Below the pieces are notes generated by a model. The model worked only from the letters and a program-made list of their open reading frames with translations, was not told the origin of the DNA and did not search any database. Source: Lysobacter sp. HDW10 (GTDB taxonomy: Bacteria > Pseudomonadota > Gammaproteobacteria > Xanthomonadales > Xanthomonadaceae). Taken from it: a DNA stretch of 64,000 nt. The DNA is taken from NCBI RefSeq assembly GCF_011300685.1, contig NZ_CP049864.1, positions 1,728,885-1,792,884 of the forward strand, in the 5' to 3' direction. Position 1 is the first letter of the stretch. The number at the start of each line of letters is the position of its first letter. This document shows positions 29,904 through 39,100 of this stretch, piece after piece. A program made the position numbers and the translations under genes.

Positions 29904-31058
29904 TTAGCCGTCGAATAATTGCGCGATGTAGCCGGGGTCGGAAGAGGCGTCCTCTTGAAATCCGGAGACACCCACGCCAACCAATCGAAACAGTGTCGAC
30001 TCGGGTAGGGCGACGCGCTCGCAGAGTGATACAGCGCGCGCGTACAGTGCGTCTGCATCAACAGGGAAGGGATGTTCTGTCAGCGATCTCGTCAAGGTAC
30101 GAAACTGCGCCGTTTTTAATTTCAAAACTACTGTGCGCGCATGTCGACCCGGATGACGCTGAAGTTCACGTTGGTAGGCTTGCCACGTTTTGATTGAGAG
30201 CGCGCGGATCGCGTCATTGCATGCACCCAAAGGCACATCGACCGCGAATGTGTCTTCACTGGAGATTTGCAGTGTCGGTCGTTCTGGCACGACTGCGCGA
30301 TCATCGATGCCATGCGCCAATTCGTGCAACCTCTTGCCCCACTTTCCAAACTGCGCTTCGAGTAGTTGCGCATTTGCAGCACGAATATCGCCACACTTTT
30401 TGAAACCCAATTTCTGCAAGTGAGCATCCGTCACTTTTCCCACGCCGGGCAAACGCGCCAACGGAAGATCTGCAAGGAATGCCTCGACTTGGTGTGGTTT
30501 GACGACGAACAAACCATCCGGCTTGTTGATGTCACTCGCGATCTTCGCAATGAACTTATTCGGTGCGACACCCGCAGATGCGGTGAGTCGCGTTTCTTGT
30601 TTGATCTCTTCCCGGATTTGCGCCGCGATATGTGTGGCACTGCCAAGATCGCATTTGGGACGCGTGACATCGAGGTAAGCCTCGTCCAACGACAACGGTT
30701 CAATCAGATCCGTGTAGCGCGAAAAGATCTCACGAATCTGTTGCGAAACAACTTTGTATCGACTGAAGTCCGGTGGCACAAACACCGCGTCCGGGCACAA
30801 CCGCTCAGCGCGCACGGCTGGCATGGCAGAGCGAACCCCAAACACCCGCGCCTCATAACTCGCCGCGCAGACCACGGAACGACTACCGCGCCAAGCCACA
30901 ACAACGGGGCGCCCTTTGAGTTCCGGTGCGTCCCGTTGCTCGACCGATGCATAGAAGGCGTCCATGTCGACATGGATGATTTTCCTTTGCAACGGGGGTT
31001 CGGCAACGTGCATGGATGCAATTTTCGCAGGCACATGCACATTGCGCGAGGGATCCAT
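29904..31058 (-). CDS. dinB: DNA polymerase IV (Y-family translesion polymerase)
   Basis: A 384-residue Y-family polymerase that copies past damaged bases at reduced fidelity. Catalytic residues are D31 in HVDMDAFYASVEQRD and D125-E126 in SLDEAYLD. The steric-gate and fingers region (SYEARVFGVRSAMP), the helix-hairpin-helix LPGVGKVTDAHLQKLG and the little-finger domain (from about residue 265) follow. No C-terminal beta-clamp peptide is obvious. The start codon directly follows the stop of the membrane-protein gene upstream (TGAATG), so the pair appears translationally coupled. M16 is an alternative start. Confidence 0.95.
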   Translation of the reverse strand: MDPSRNVHVPAKIASMHVAEPPLQRKIIHVDMDAFYASVEQRDAPELKGRPVVVAWRGSRSVVCAASYEARVFGVRSAMPAVRAERLCPDAVFVPPDFSRYKVVSQQIREIFSRYTDLIEPLSLDEAYLDVTRPKCDLGSATHIAAQIREEIKQETRLTASAGVAPNKFIAKIASDINKPDGLFVVKPHQVEAFLADLPLARLPGVGKVTDAHLQKLGFKKCGDIRAANAQLLEAQFGKWGKRLHELAHGIDDRAVVPERPTLQISSEDTFAVDVPLGACNDAIRALSIKTWQAYQRELQRHPGRHARTVVLKLKTAQFRTLTRSLTEHPFPVDADALYARAVSLCERVALPESTLFRLVGVGVSGFQEDASSDPGYIAQLFDG

Positions 31059-31742
31059 TCAAATTTCGTCGAATGCCTTCAATTCATCCAAGTTCTTTTG
31101 TGCTTTGACCAAGGTGCCCCCGGTGACAGCATCTTCCATGGCGCGGCGGAGGCGCGGTCGCGCAGGGTCACGTGACCAGCGATGGAACCACGCAGTAGCC
31201 ATCAAGCCTGCGACGCCGACTGCAACGGTGATCCACAGTGATCCACCCATACGTGCATAGAAGTCCACTTGGCCTCGCGTCAGCACATCGGCCAAGGTCG
31301 CCATAAAGGGAAGCCAGAACAACCACCAGGCCAGACCGACCACCATGCCACCGATCACATAGGCTTTTCGGCTGCGAGCAAGCTTCTCTTGGAGTTCGAG
31401 TACGGGCTGGCTTGCATTCAAACCTGCGAGCTGCCCAAACAAAATGCCGGCGGCAACGATGCAGGCAACACCATATGTATGCACGATGATGCCCGACCAC
31501 ATGAGCATGCTGCCGTCGCGGTGCTGCGTCCATCCAGCCACGCCGAGCGCGATCATCAGCACACCAAAGGCCATTTGGAACACCTGCCCCACATACAACG
31601 GCCATAAGGCGCGCTTGAAGTGGTTGGCTTTGCGCCTACGCAGTGCTGATTTCTCTTCCTTCTCGTCCTTTGCCAAGCGCGCGGTCAGTGCGTTCAACGC
31701 GTTCTTCAATTCGTCCAGTTGTAGATCTTGGTTGGCAATCAT
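31059..31742 (-). CDS. Uncharacterised membrane protein with N-terminal coiled-coil region
   Basis: A 227-residue protein of no family I can name. Residues 1-45 are hydrophilic and heptad-like (LDELKNALNALTARLAKDEKEE), then four hydrophobic segments (about 48-70, 78-100, 125-150 and 160-185), then a basic and amphipathic C-terminal tail of 40 residues. It lies three bases downstream of an ECF sigma factor and directly abuts dinB. Genes in that position often encode anti-sigma factors, and a cytoplasmic N-terminal helix would suit sigma binding, but no zinc-containing anti-sigma motif is present. Function is inference from position only. Confidence 0.75.
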   Translation of the reverse strand: MIANQDLQLDELKNALNALTARLAKDEKEEKSALRRRKANHFKRALWPLYVGQVFQMAFGVLMIALGVAGWTQHRDGSMLMWSGIIVHTYGVACIVAAGILFGQLAGLNASQPVLELQEKLARSRKAYVIGGMVVGLAWWLFWLPFMATLADVLTRGQVDFYARMGGSLWITVAVGVAGLMATAWFHRWSRDPARPRLRRAMEDAVTGGTLVKAQKNLDELKAFDEI

Positions 31743-31745
31743 GAT

Positions 31746-32282
31746 TCAGGTCTCCGATGCTGCAGAGAAAAGGGTTTTCAATCTCTGTTTGATGCGATTG
31801 AGTTTGGTGGCGACATTCGATTCGGACATGCCCAGCACTTCGCCAATGTCGCGGTGACTCAAGTCATCGAGGTGCATGATGAGCAGGGCGCGATTAAAGA
31901 CGTCGAGTGCATCCAACGCGCGATTCAGGCGCTGCATGCTTTCATTCACGCGTTCGCTGTCTTCGGGCGCAGCGACGTCGTGCGCGGTCGGATCGAATGC
32001 GACGTGGTGCTTTTGTATGCGGGTCTTGCGACGAACTTCGGAGATCGCAACGTTGAGTGCGACGCGATACATCCAAGTCGAAAAGGAGCGCGTCGCGTCG
32101 TACATTGGCCATGCCGCCCAAAGTGAGGCCCGGATGTCCTGCGCGAGATCCGCGCGATCTTCCGGCGTCCAGGCATAGGTCGCGGTCACTTTGTGCAGAA
32201 TGCCGATGTGCGTGTTCAGTAAGCCTAGGAAGGCGGCCTCTGAAGTGTCCGGTGGATCATGGGTGAGCGAAGCGCCTGTCAT
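31746..32282 (-). CDS. ECF-type RNA polymerase sigma factor
   Basis: A 178-residue sigma-70-family protein with only regions 2 and 4. Region 2 includes DRADLAQDIRASLWAAWPMY and SFSTWMYRVALNVAISEVRR (residues about 43-86), the core-binding and -10-recognising part. Region 4 is LSHRDIGEVLGMSESNVATKLNRIKQRLK (about residues 140-168), a helix-turn-helix. The linker is long and acidic. It is first in a minus-strand run sigma, membrane protein, dinB, and is divergent from pssA across 120 bases containing an imperfect palindrome. ECF genes usually regulate their own promoter. Confidence 0.9.
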   Translation of the reverse strand: MTGASLTHDPPDTSEAAFLGLLNTHIGILHKVTATYAWTPEDRADLAQDIRASLWAAWPMYDATRSFSTWMYRVALNVAISEVRRKTRIQKHHVAFDPTAHDVAAPEDSERVNESMQRLNRALDALDVFNRALLIMHLDDLSHRDIGEVLGMSESNVATKLNRIKQRLKTLFSAASET

Positions 32283-32307
32283 GCGTTGTGTCCAGTAGGT
32301 TTAAAGA

Positions 32308-32336
32308 GTGATTCGCTCGAGATCGCGAAATATCAC
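32308..32336. promoter_or_regulatory. Imperfect palindrome between the sigma factor gene and pssA
   Basis: GTGAT...TTCGC on the left (32308-32316) mirrors GCGAA...ATCAC on the right (32325-32336), with a 2-3 base slip between the half sites and a CTCGAGAT centre. It lies in the only regulatory space for two divergent genes, 26 bases before the sigma gene. No convincing sigma-70 promoter for pssA was found. Confidence 0.3.
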
Positions 32337-32402
32337 AGCCCCGACGACCGGGCCGCGACGCGAACTTGGCTATCCTGTGCAGACTGGCGAATGGAGCCCA
32401 CT

Positions 32403-33035
32403 ATGCAGGACACCCCAAGTAAGCCCCGTCACTTCTCCATGTTCCGTGATTTTCATCTGGCGGACTGGTTCACGCTCGGGAACGCGTTCTGCGGCACAGG
32501 TGCTGTCTTCGCCGCGATGCGCTATCTGCAAGAGGGCAATGTGCGCGATCTCTTGATTGGCATGGCACTGATTCCCTTGGCCTTCATCTTGGATGCACTC
32601 GATGGTCGAATCGCGCGTTGGCGCAACGTCTCTTCATCTTTGGGACGCGAACTTGATTCGTTAGCGGACGTGATCTCTTTTGGTGTTGCGCCAGCCGCGC
32701 TGGCTTATGCCTGTGGCTTACAAGGGGGCTGGGATTGGGTGGTGTTGAGTTACTTCGTGTGCTGCGGTGTGAGTCGATTGGCGCGTTACAACGTCACTGC
32801 AGAGGCGCTCTCTGGCGCCGAAGGCAAGGTCAAATATTTTGAAGGCACGCCCATCCCTTCGAGCTTGGTGTTGGTTGTGATGCTAGCCGTTGCTGCATGG
32901 CAAGGGGCGATTGGCGACAACGTGTGGTTTGGCAAGATCGTTCTTGGTCCGTGGCAATTCCATCCGTTGGTGATCGCGTTCGCTGTGTCGGGCTCATTGA
33001 TGGTGAGCAAGACCCTGCGCATTCCGAAACCTTGA
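32403..33035 (+). CDS. pssA: CDP-diacylglycerol--serine O-phosphatidyltransferase
   Basis: A 210-residue integral membrane enzyme with the CDP-alcohol phosphotransferase signature DG-x2-AR-x8-G-x3-D-x3-D: D67, G68, A71, R72, G81, D85 and D89. It makes phosphatidylserine, precursor of phosphatidylethanolamine. Five to six hydrophobic helices are visible. Its segment FGVAPAALAYACG and the Bacillus-like short size fit the membrane-bound type II PssA rather than the peripheral E. coli enzyme. The ATG at 32403 is preferred because GGAG precedes it by six bases; ATG at 32391 is also in frame. Confidence 0.92.
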   Translation: MQDTPSKPRHFSMFRDFHLADWFTLGNAFCGTGAVFAAMRYLQEGNVRDLLIGMALIPLAFILDALDGRIARWRNVSSSLGRELDSLADVISFGVAPAALAYACGLQGGWDWVVLSYFVCCGVSRLARYNVTAEALSGAEGKVKYFEGTPIPSSLVLVVMLAVAAWQGAIGDNVWFGKIVLGPWQFHPLVIAFAVSGSLMVSKTLRIPKP

Positions 33036-33094
33036 GCTGGTTTGGGTCGTCCATCCAGTGTCATTATTCAAGTAATTCCAAGGAGTAATTAGCA

Positions 33095-34123
33095 ATGAAT
33101 CCGCAATGGCCCAACGATTTCGAAAGCCTCGGCCGCCACTATATGGAAGCGTGGCAAAACATGATGCGCGGCGCGATGTCCGGCCAAAATGTACCGCCAA
33201 CCGGCTTTGCAGGCATGGGCGGTTGGCAGGATCCGTCTCAAGCATGGACGCGTGCGGCTTCTCAATTTGCAAACCCGGAGAGCATGGCGGCGATGCATCG
33301 CTTTAATGCACAGTCCAACGGCTGGTATGCACAGATGCACGAGTTGGCTGCGAAATTTGCCGATCAAGGCGCAACGGCCAAAGCGGTGGCAGAAGAGTGG
33401 CGCCGAATGCTGGAAAACAGTTCGGGGAATGTCATGGCGGATGCATTGAAGAACATGCAATCCGGCGGTAGTCAGGGTTTCGATGCGTGGTATTCGTCGG
33501 TGGAGCCGATGTTGAATGGCTGGAAGCGCGAATTTTCGGCATGGTTGAATGTGCCGACCTTCGGCCTTGCGCGAGAGCACCAAGAACGTCTGCAAAAGTT
33601 GATGCAGGCGCAAATGGACTATCAAGAAGCACTGTCCACACACAATGCGTTACTCGGCAATTCCGGTGAAACAGCGATGAAGTATTTCGAGGCCTTGCTC
33701 GAAAAGCAGGGCGTGACCGGCAAGCCGATCACCTCTGCACGCGGCCTATTTGATACTTGGGTCGACGCGGCAGAACAGGCCTATGCGAAGGTGGCACTCT
33801 CGCGTGAATATCGCACTGCCTACGCCAATATGGTCAACGCTCAGATGCGTTTGCGCGCGGGCGTGCAGCGCGAAATCGAACAGGCCTGTGACGCCTTAGG
33901 TATTCCGACGCGAACGGAAATGGATGCTGCCCATCGCAAAATCGCAGAGCTCGAACGTGCACTGAGGCGCGCGTCAACGTCTGCGAGAACGGAAGATGCC
34001 GAACGTAAAGTCGCGCCCAAGAAGTCAGCGGCCAAGAAAGCCCCTGCGGCGAAGAAGGCGGCCAAAAGGACAGCTGCGCGTAAAGCCCCGGCAAGCCGTA
34101 ACTCAGCCAGGAAGCGCACATGA
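33095..34123 (+). CDS. phaE: Class III polyhydroxyalkanoate synthase subunit PhaE with basic tail
   Basis: A 342-residue mostly helical protein that activates PhaC on polyester granules. The family features are the aromatic-rich N-terminal half with MEAWQNMM and FDAWYSSVEPML, and the C-terminal helical segment REYRTAYANMVNAQMRLR before residue 260. The last 40 residues (from about 303) are almost only Lys, Ala, Arg and Pro (KKSAAKKAPAAKKAAKR), like histone H1 or the PhaF/PhaM granule proteins that bind DNA. AAGGAG lies just before the start. It overlaps phaC by four bases (ATGA). Confidence 0.9.
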   Translation: MNPQWPNDFESLGRHYMEAWQNMMRGAMSGQNVPPTGFAGMGGWQDPSQAWTRAASQFANPESMAAMHRFNAQSNGWYAQMHELAAKFADQGATAKAVAEEWRRMLENSSGNVMADALKNMQSGGSQGFDAWYSSVEPMLNGWKREFSAWLNVPTFGLAREHQERLQKLMQAQMDYQEALSTHNALLGNSGETAMKYFEALLEKQGVTGKPITSARGLFDTWVDAAEQAYAKVALSREYRTAYANMVNAQMRLRAGVQREIEQACDALGIPTRTEMDAAHRKIAELERALRRASTSARTEDAERKVAPKKSAAKKAPAAKKAAKRTAARKAPASRNSARKRT

Positions 34124-35196
34124 AAAACACGTCACCGATTGATATCACGGCGGAAGGCATCGCCGACGAAGTCGCGAATGTGCAGGCCAAGCTCGGTGCA
34201 AGTTTTGGCACTTTGCGAAACGTCGATAACTTCGACTACGGCGCATCAGACAAAGAAGAAGTTTGGCGCGACGGCAAAGTTGTTTTGTACCGCTACACGC
34301 CGGTGCGAAAGACACTCGCACGTATCCCGATTCTTGTCAGTTATGCCTTGGTCAATCGCCCCTACATGATCGACTTGCAAGACGATCGATCTTTGGTAAA
34401 GGGCTTACTTGAGCGCGGCGAAGACGTCTACGTGATCGATTGGGGCTATACAGATCGATCAGACAAGTTTCTGACCTTGGAGGACTATATCCAGCGCTTT
34501 TTGAATGGCGCTGTCGATTTCCTGCGCGAACGTCACAAGGTCAATGCGATCAATCTTTTAGGTATTTGTCAGGGTGGCGTTTTTTCTTTGTGCTATGCCG
34601 CGCTCAACCCTGCCAAGGTCAAGAACCTGATTACGATGGTGACGCCGGTCGACTTCCAAACCCCGGACAACATGCTGTCAAATTGGACGCAAGAATTGGA
34701 TGTCGATTTGTTTGTCGACACCATGGGTAACATTCCTGCTGACGTCATGAACTATTCGTACCTGATGTTGAAGCCCTTCCGACTCAATATGCAGAAGTAC
34801 GTTGGCTTGGTCGATATTCTCGACAATCCCAAAGCGGTGACTGACTTCCTGCGCATGGAAAAGTGGATTTTCGATTCACCAGACCAAGCGGGCGAAGCGT
34901 TCCGTCAATTCGTGAAGTTGTTCTATCAAGGCAATGGCTTTGTTAACAAAGACGTGGATATCGGCAATCGCCCGGTGGATCTCGATGATGTGACCATGCC
35001 AGTTCTGAACATCTATGCCGAGCAAGATCATTTGGTGCCGCCGGACGCGTCACGCAAAATGAAATCACTGCTCGGCACGCGTGACTACACCGAACTCAGC
35101 TTCAAAGGCGGGCATATCGGGATTTACGTCTCGAGCCGCGCGCAAAAGGAAGTGCCAGAGACGATCCATCATTGGTTGGCGAAGCGCGCCGTCTAG
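34120..35196 (+). CDS. phaC: Class III polyhydroxyalkanoate synthase, catalytic subunit PhaC
   Basis: A 358-residue alpha/beta hydrolase-fold polymerase that builds poly(3-hydroxyalkanoate) from hydroxyacyl-CoA. The lipase-like box is GICQGG with nucleophile C150; D303 (YAEQDHLVPP) and H332 (GGHIGIYV) complete the triad, matching the spacing of the Allochromatium enzyme (149, 302, 331). The length of about 355 residues and adjacent phaE define class III. No phaA, phaB or phasin gene is in the window. Confidence 0.96.
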   Translation: MKNTSPIDITAEGIADEVANVQAKLGASFGTLRNVDNFDYGASDKEEVWRDGKVVLYRYTPVRKTLARIPILVSYALVNRPYMIDLQDDRSLVKGLLERGEDVYVIDWGYTDRSDKFLTLEDYIQRFLNGAVDFLRERHKVNAINLLGICQGGVFSLCYAALNPAKVKNLITMVTPVDFQTPDNMLSNWTQELDVDLFVDTMGNIPADVMNYSYLMLKPFRLNMQKYVGLVDILDNPKAVTDFLRMEKWIFDSPDQAGEAFRQFVKLFYQGNGFVNKDVDIGNRPVDLDDVTMPVLNIYAEQDHLVPPDASRKMKSLLGTRDYTELSFKGGHIGIYVSSRAQKEVPETIHHWLAKRAV

Positions 35197-35201
35197 TTGC
35201 C

Positions 35202-35654
35202 ATGGATACACGCCTCGTTTGGGCACTCAAATGTTTGGGTGGCATTTGGACGTTACCTAACACGGCCATTGGCTTGATATTGGGAAGTGCAGGTCTCCCA
35301 TTTGGTGCGCACATGCACCTAAGCACACGCGAGTGTGCCTTGGTATTTCATGGCTGGCCATGGGGGCCGGGTGGTGCGATCACCTTTGGCAATGTCATCG
35401 TGCACACCGGCAATTCACTGGATTCGCCTTGCCTTACCTACGCGACGCGCGCGGGTCGTGCACAAGAGGCGCACATCCGCTTGGGTGATCACGAGCGCGC
35501 CCACGTCTTTCAGTACATGGTGTTGGGTGTGCTGTTCTTGCCGGTGTATGGATTGTGTGGGGGGGTCAGTGTGCGCAATCCATTTGAACGCGCCGCAGAC
35601 CGATATGCCTTGACTGGCCGGGGTTGGTGGCCATTGGGTCGAATCCGCGTTTAA
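35202..35654 (+). CDS. Uncharacterised small membrane protein with HExxH motif
   Basis: A 150-residue protein I cannot assign to a family. H97-E98-R-A-H101 is an HExxH zinc-metallopeptidase motif, and 27 residues after H101 comes E129 in FERAADRY, the position and context (E-x2-AD) of the third zinc ligand in M48-type peptidases. Hydrophobic stretches lie at residues 5-35 and 103-118, the second directly after the motif, as in membrane M48 enzymes. The protein is far shorter than known M48 members. Start ATG 35202 is five bases after phaC. Its stop overlaps the convergent arsC stop. Peptidase activity is inference. Confidence 0.75.
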   Translation: MDTRLVWALKCLGGIWTLPNTAIGLILGSAGLPFGAHMHLSTRECALVFHGWPWGPGGAITFGNVIVHTGNSLDSPCLTYATRAGRAQEAHIRLGDHERAHVFQYMVLGVLFLPVYGLCGGVSVRNPFERAADRYALTGRGWWPLGRIRV

Positions 35655-36004
35655 GTCGCCTGCGGCAGAATCTCTTCCACGCGTTCCGGTGGGCGACACA
35701 GTCGTGTGCCTAGTTCGGTACGCACAAACGGACGATTCAAAAGGCGAGGGTGGCTCGCCATTGCCGCGATCAGAGTTTCCGGATCCGCGTCCGCAAGGCC
35801 GAGCGCGTCGAACTCTGCCTCTTTGCTGCGGATGGCATCGATGGGGGTCAGGCCTGCCTCGGCAATGAGTGCGCGCAGGGTATTGGCATCGGGCGGCGTC
35901 GCCAAATAGTCGATGACCTCAATGTCCGCCCCATGCGCCTGGAGCCGCGCCAATGCGCCGCGGGAATTGCTGCATTGGGGGTTGTGGTAAATCGTCGCCT
36001 TCAT
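35651..36004 (-). CDS. arsC: Arsenate reductase (glutaredoxin-dependent) ArsC family
   Basis: A 117-residue thioredoxin-fold protein. The catalytic cysteine is C11 in YHNPQCSNSRG, and the arginines that bind arsenate are candidates within KEAEFDALGL and NRPFVRTELGTRLCRPPERV. Length and motif fit the ArsC/YffB family. With no arsR, arsB or acr3 nearby, a general role as an ArsC-like oxidoreductase is as likely as arsenic resistance. It is convergent with the HExxH gene and divergent from smc. Confidence 0.88.
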   Translation of the reverse strand: MKATIYHNPQCSNSRGALARLQAHGADIEVIDYLATPPDANTLRALIAEAGLTPIDAIRSKEAEFDALGLADADPETLIAAMASHPRLLNRPFVRTELGTRLCRPPERVEEILPQAT

Positions 36005-36192
36005 TTTTTGCCCTTAAACGTGCCAATCCAGTCAGTTTGGGAAGGAAAGCTATGCAGGACAAGGGTTTCCATCGCTATACTTCAAGATCATCTATCTTCA
36101 ATGTGTCAAATCGCTTGTTGTTTCAATGGCTTGCGTAACTTGGCTCATCTAACTTCTAACGTTTCGCATGCGGAGCGTTGACTGAGTGTTGA
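36005..36192. other. Intergenic region between arsC and smc
   Basis: The 188 bases hold the divergent promoters of arsC and smc, but I find no convincing -35/-10 pair; TATACT at 36076-36081 is the best -10. A 28-codon ORF (36052-36138) preceded by AAGGA could be a leader peptide but has no supporting feature. No terminator or repeat is seen. Confidence 0.4.
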
Positions 36193-39100
36193 ATGCGTCT
36201 TTCTACTATTAAGTTGGCTGGTTTCAAATCCTTCGTCGATCCGACGACCCTGCATCTGCCGGGAAACATGACCGGCGTGGTCGGACCCAACGGGTGCGGT
36301 AAATCCAACATCATCGACGCCGTGCGCTGGGTGATGGGCGAATCATCCGCCAGCCGTCTGCGTGGCGATAATGCAACCGATGTGATCTTCTCCGGTTCGA
36401 CGGCACGAAAGCCTGTCTCTCAAGCCACGGTCGAATTGATCTTCGACAATTCCGATCACGCCATCACGGGTGAGTACGCGAGCTTCAACGAAATCTCGGT
36501 CAAACGCACGGTAGGCAGAGACGGCCAAAGCAGTTACTTCTTGAACGGCACACGCTGTCGTCGTCGCGACATTACGGACTTGTTCTTGGGCACCGGCTTG
36601 GGCCCGCGCAGCTATTCGATTATTGAACAAGGGATGATCTCCCAAATCATCGAAGCCAAACCGGAGGAACTGCGGGTTTACCTAGAAGAAGCTGCAGGCA
36701 TTTCCAAATATAAAGAACGCCGCCGCGAAACTGAAAACCGCATCCGTCATACCCGCGAGAATCTGGATCGACTCGGGGACTTGCGTGAGGAAGTGGGTAA
36801 GCAACTCAATCATCTTGCGCGCCAAGCTAAGCAAGCAGAGCAATACACCGCGATCCAAACAGAAAAGAAGAACAAAGAAGCGGAATGGAAAGCTCTGCAG
36901 TTCAAGACATTGGATTTGCAGCTCTCAACGCAACGCAGCGCGCTGCTCGCGGACGAAACTCGACTGGAGCAACTCATCGCCGAACAACGCGAGGCAGAGC
37001 GTCAGATTGAAACCGGGCGCATTCGACACCAGGAAGCTGTTGACTTGCACGCCGCGGCGCAAGCTGAGGTCTATCGCGTCGGCGGACAGCTCGCCCGGTT
37101 GGAACAACAAATTCAGCACCAGGCTGAAATGCAGCAGCGCTTGCATTCCGCGCATACGGAAGCACAGGGGGCTTTGGGCGAGCTCATCGCGCATATCACC
37201 AATGACGCGTCAGCGCTCGAAAGCCTTCGCGAAGAATTGGCGGCGAATGAACCGGCTTTGGAAGCCCTGCGTGCGACTGACGAGCTGAAGCAAGCCGAAT
37301 TGCGTGAAGTCGAATCGCAACTGAGCGATCTTCAACAACAATGGGATGTGCACCAAGCCGCGCAGGCCGAAGCGGCGCGCGCCGGTGATGTTGAACGCAC
37401 GCGCGTGGATTATCTCGACCGGCAGGTGCTGGAAAGCGAGCGTCGTCGTGAACGCTTGAATGAAGAGCGTGGCAGTTTGGATCTCGACGCACTCGCAGCT
37501 GTGCTCGCAGAGCACCAAGCGCGACACGACGCTGAGAAAGCGTCGCTCGAAGACCTGCAGTCTGAGATGGAAGCTCGCAAAGAGACGGTGGCGAAGCTGC
37601 AAGAGCAACAACGCGAACATCAGAACACCTTGTCTGAGCTACGCAAGCGCATTCAGCAATCACGTGGCCGTCTTGCGTCGCTAGAAGCGCTGCAGCAATC
37701 TGCGCTTGGACAAGAACAAGGTGCGGCGCTGGCGTGGTTGCAAGCGAATCAGCTGGCTTCCGCTGCACGTGTGGGCGAACGACTGAACGTCGACGCGGGC
37801 TGGGAGAACGCAGTTGAAATTGCGCTTGGCCGCATGCTTGAAGCCGTATTGATTGATCGCCCGGAACATCTGATCGATGCACTGAGCGCGCTGACCGAAG
37901 GCCATGTCGCATTGGTTGACGCCGCCGAAGGGCGCGCCGAATTTGCCTCGACGTCTTTGGCAAACAAAGTACGCGGGCCGGGTGCGGTCTTGGAACTCTT
38001 GGCGAGCATTCATGCGGTCGAATCGTTGCAGGACGCAAAAAATCTGTTGCCCACGCTGCCCAAGGGTGCTGTTTGCATAACGCGTGCCGGTGAACGTGCG
38101 GGCAAGGGTTGGGTTCGCATCGAGCGCCGCTCAGGTGCGGAACAAGGTGCGCTACTGCGTGAGAGCGAAATTCAGGCACTGCGCACGAGCTTGGAAGAAG
38201 ACGTTGCGCGCGAAGAAGCGTTGGAGCAACAGATTGCAGAAGCCAAGCAGCGCGCATTTGAAGCAGATCAGGCACGTGAAGAAAGCCAGCGTGCGCTCTA
38301 TATCGCACATCGGAGCGTGTCCGAACTGGCCGGCGCCATGCAGGGCCAGAAGAGCCGCGTAGAAAACACCGGCAATCGCATCGCGGCGATTGATCAGGAG
38401 CTCGCCCAACTCGTACAAAGTCGAGGCGAAAGCGAGCAGCAAAGCAAAGCTTCGCGCGCGGCGCTGGAGACCGCTGTTGAGCGAATGGCCGAACTTGAGG
38501 CCACGCGTAAGCAATTGGAAGAAGCGCGTCGCGCCTTGAGTGCGAAGCGAGACGCCGCACGCGATGGCGCGCGCGCAGCGCGTGAAACCGCACATGCCTT
38601 GGCCCTGTCAGTGGAAACACAGCGGACGCGACTGAGTGCGTTGAGCCAAGCCTTGGAACGCATGGGCCAACAGCGTGGGCAATTGGACCAACGCTTGGAT
38701 GAACTCTCGCAACAACTCAATGTTGATGTCGATCCCAGTGTCACGCTTGAAGCCGATCGCCAAGCGGTATTGCAAGCACGTGTGCAAGTGGAGCAGGCCT
38801 TGGCCGAAGCGCGCTCAGCCATGAATGGAATTGAGCATGAATTACGTGAGTTCGAACAAACGCGTCAACAACGTGAAGTTCAATCGACGCAGCAGCGCGA
38901 AAGCATCAGTGAACGCAAACTTGAACAACAAGCACTCTTGTTGGCCAGTGAACAACTGAAAACATTTGTTGTCGAAGCGGGCTTCAATCTGGAAGACGTT
39001 GTCAATCAACTGGATGACGCGGCAGATGCCGATGTTTGGGGCAAGCAGGTCGCGGAACTCGAAGGCCGTATGCGTCGTTTGGAACCCGTCAACCTTGCGG

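Noticed and set aside
24108-35700. Possible genomic island around clcA, dinB and phaC
   Set aside because: No integrase, tRNA-flanking repeat or transposase is present, and the codon use looks like that of the neighbouring core genes by eye.
35651-36004. An arsenic-resistance operon
   Set aside because: Only an ArsC-family gene is present. No arsR, arsB, acr3 or arsH is adjacent.
37196-38620. A 474-codon minus-strand frame antisense to smc
   Set aside because: It mirrors the Ala/Glu/Gln codons of the coiled coil and gives an Arg/Pro-rich product without features.
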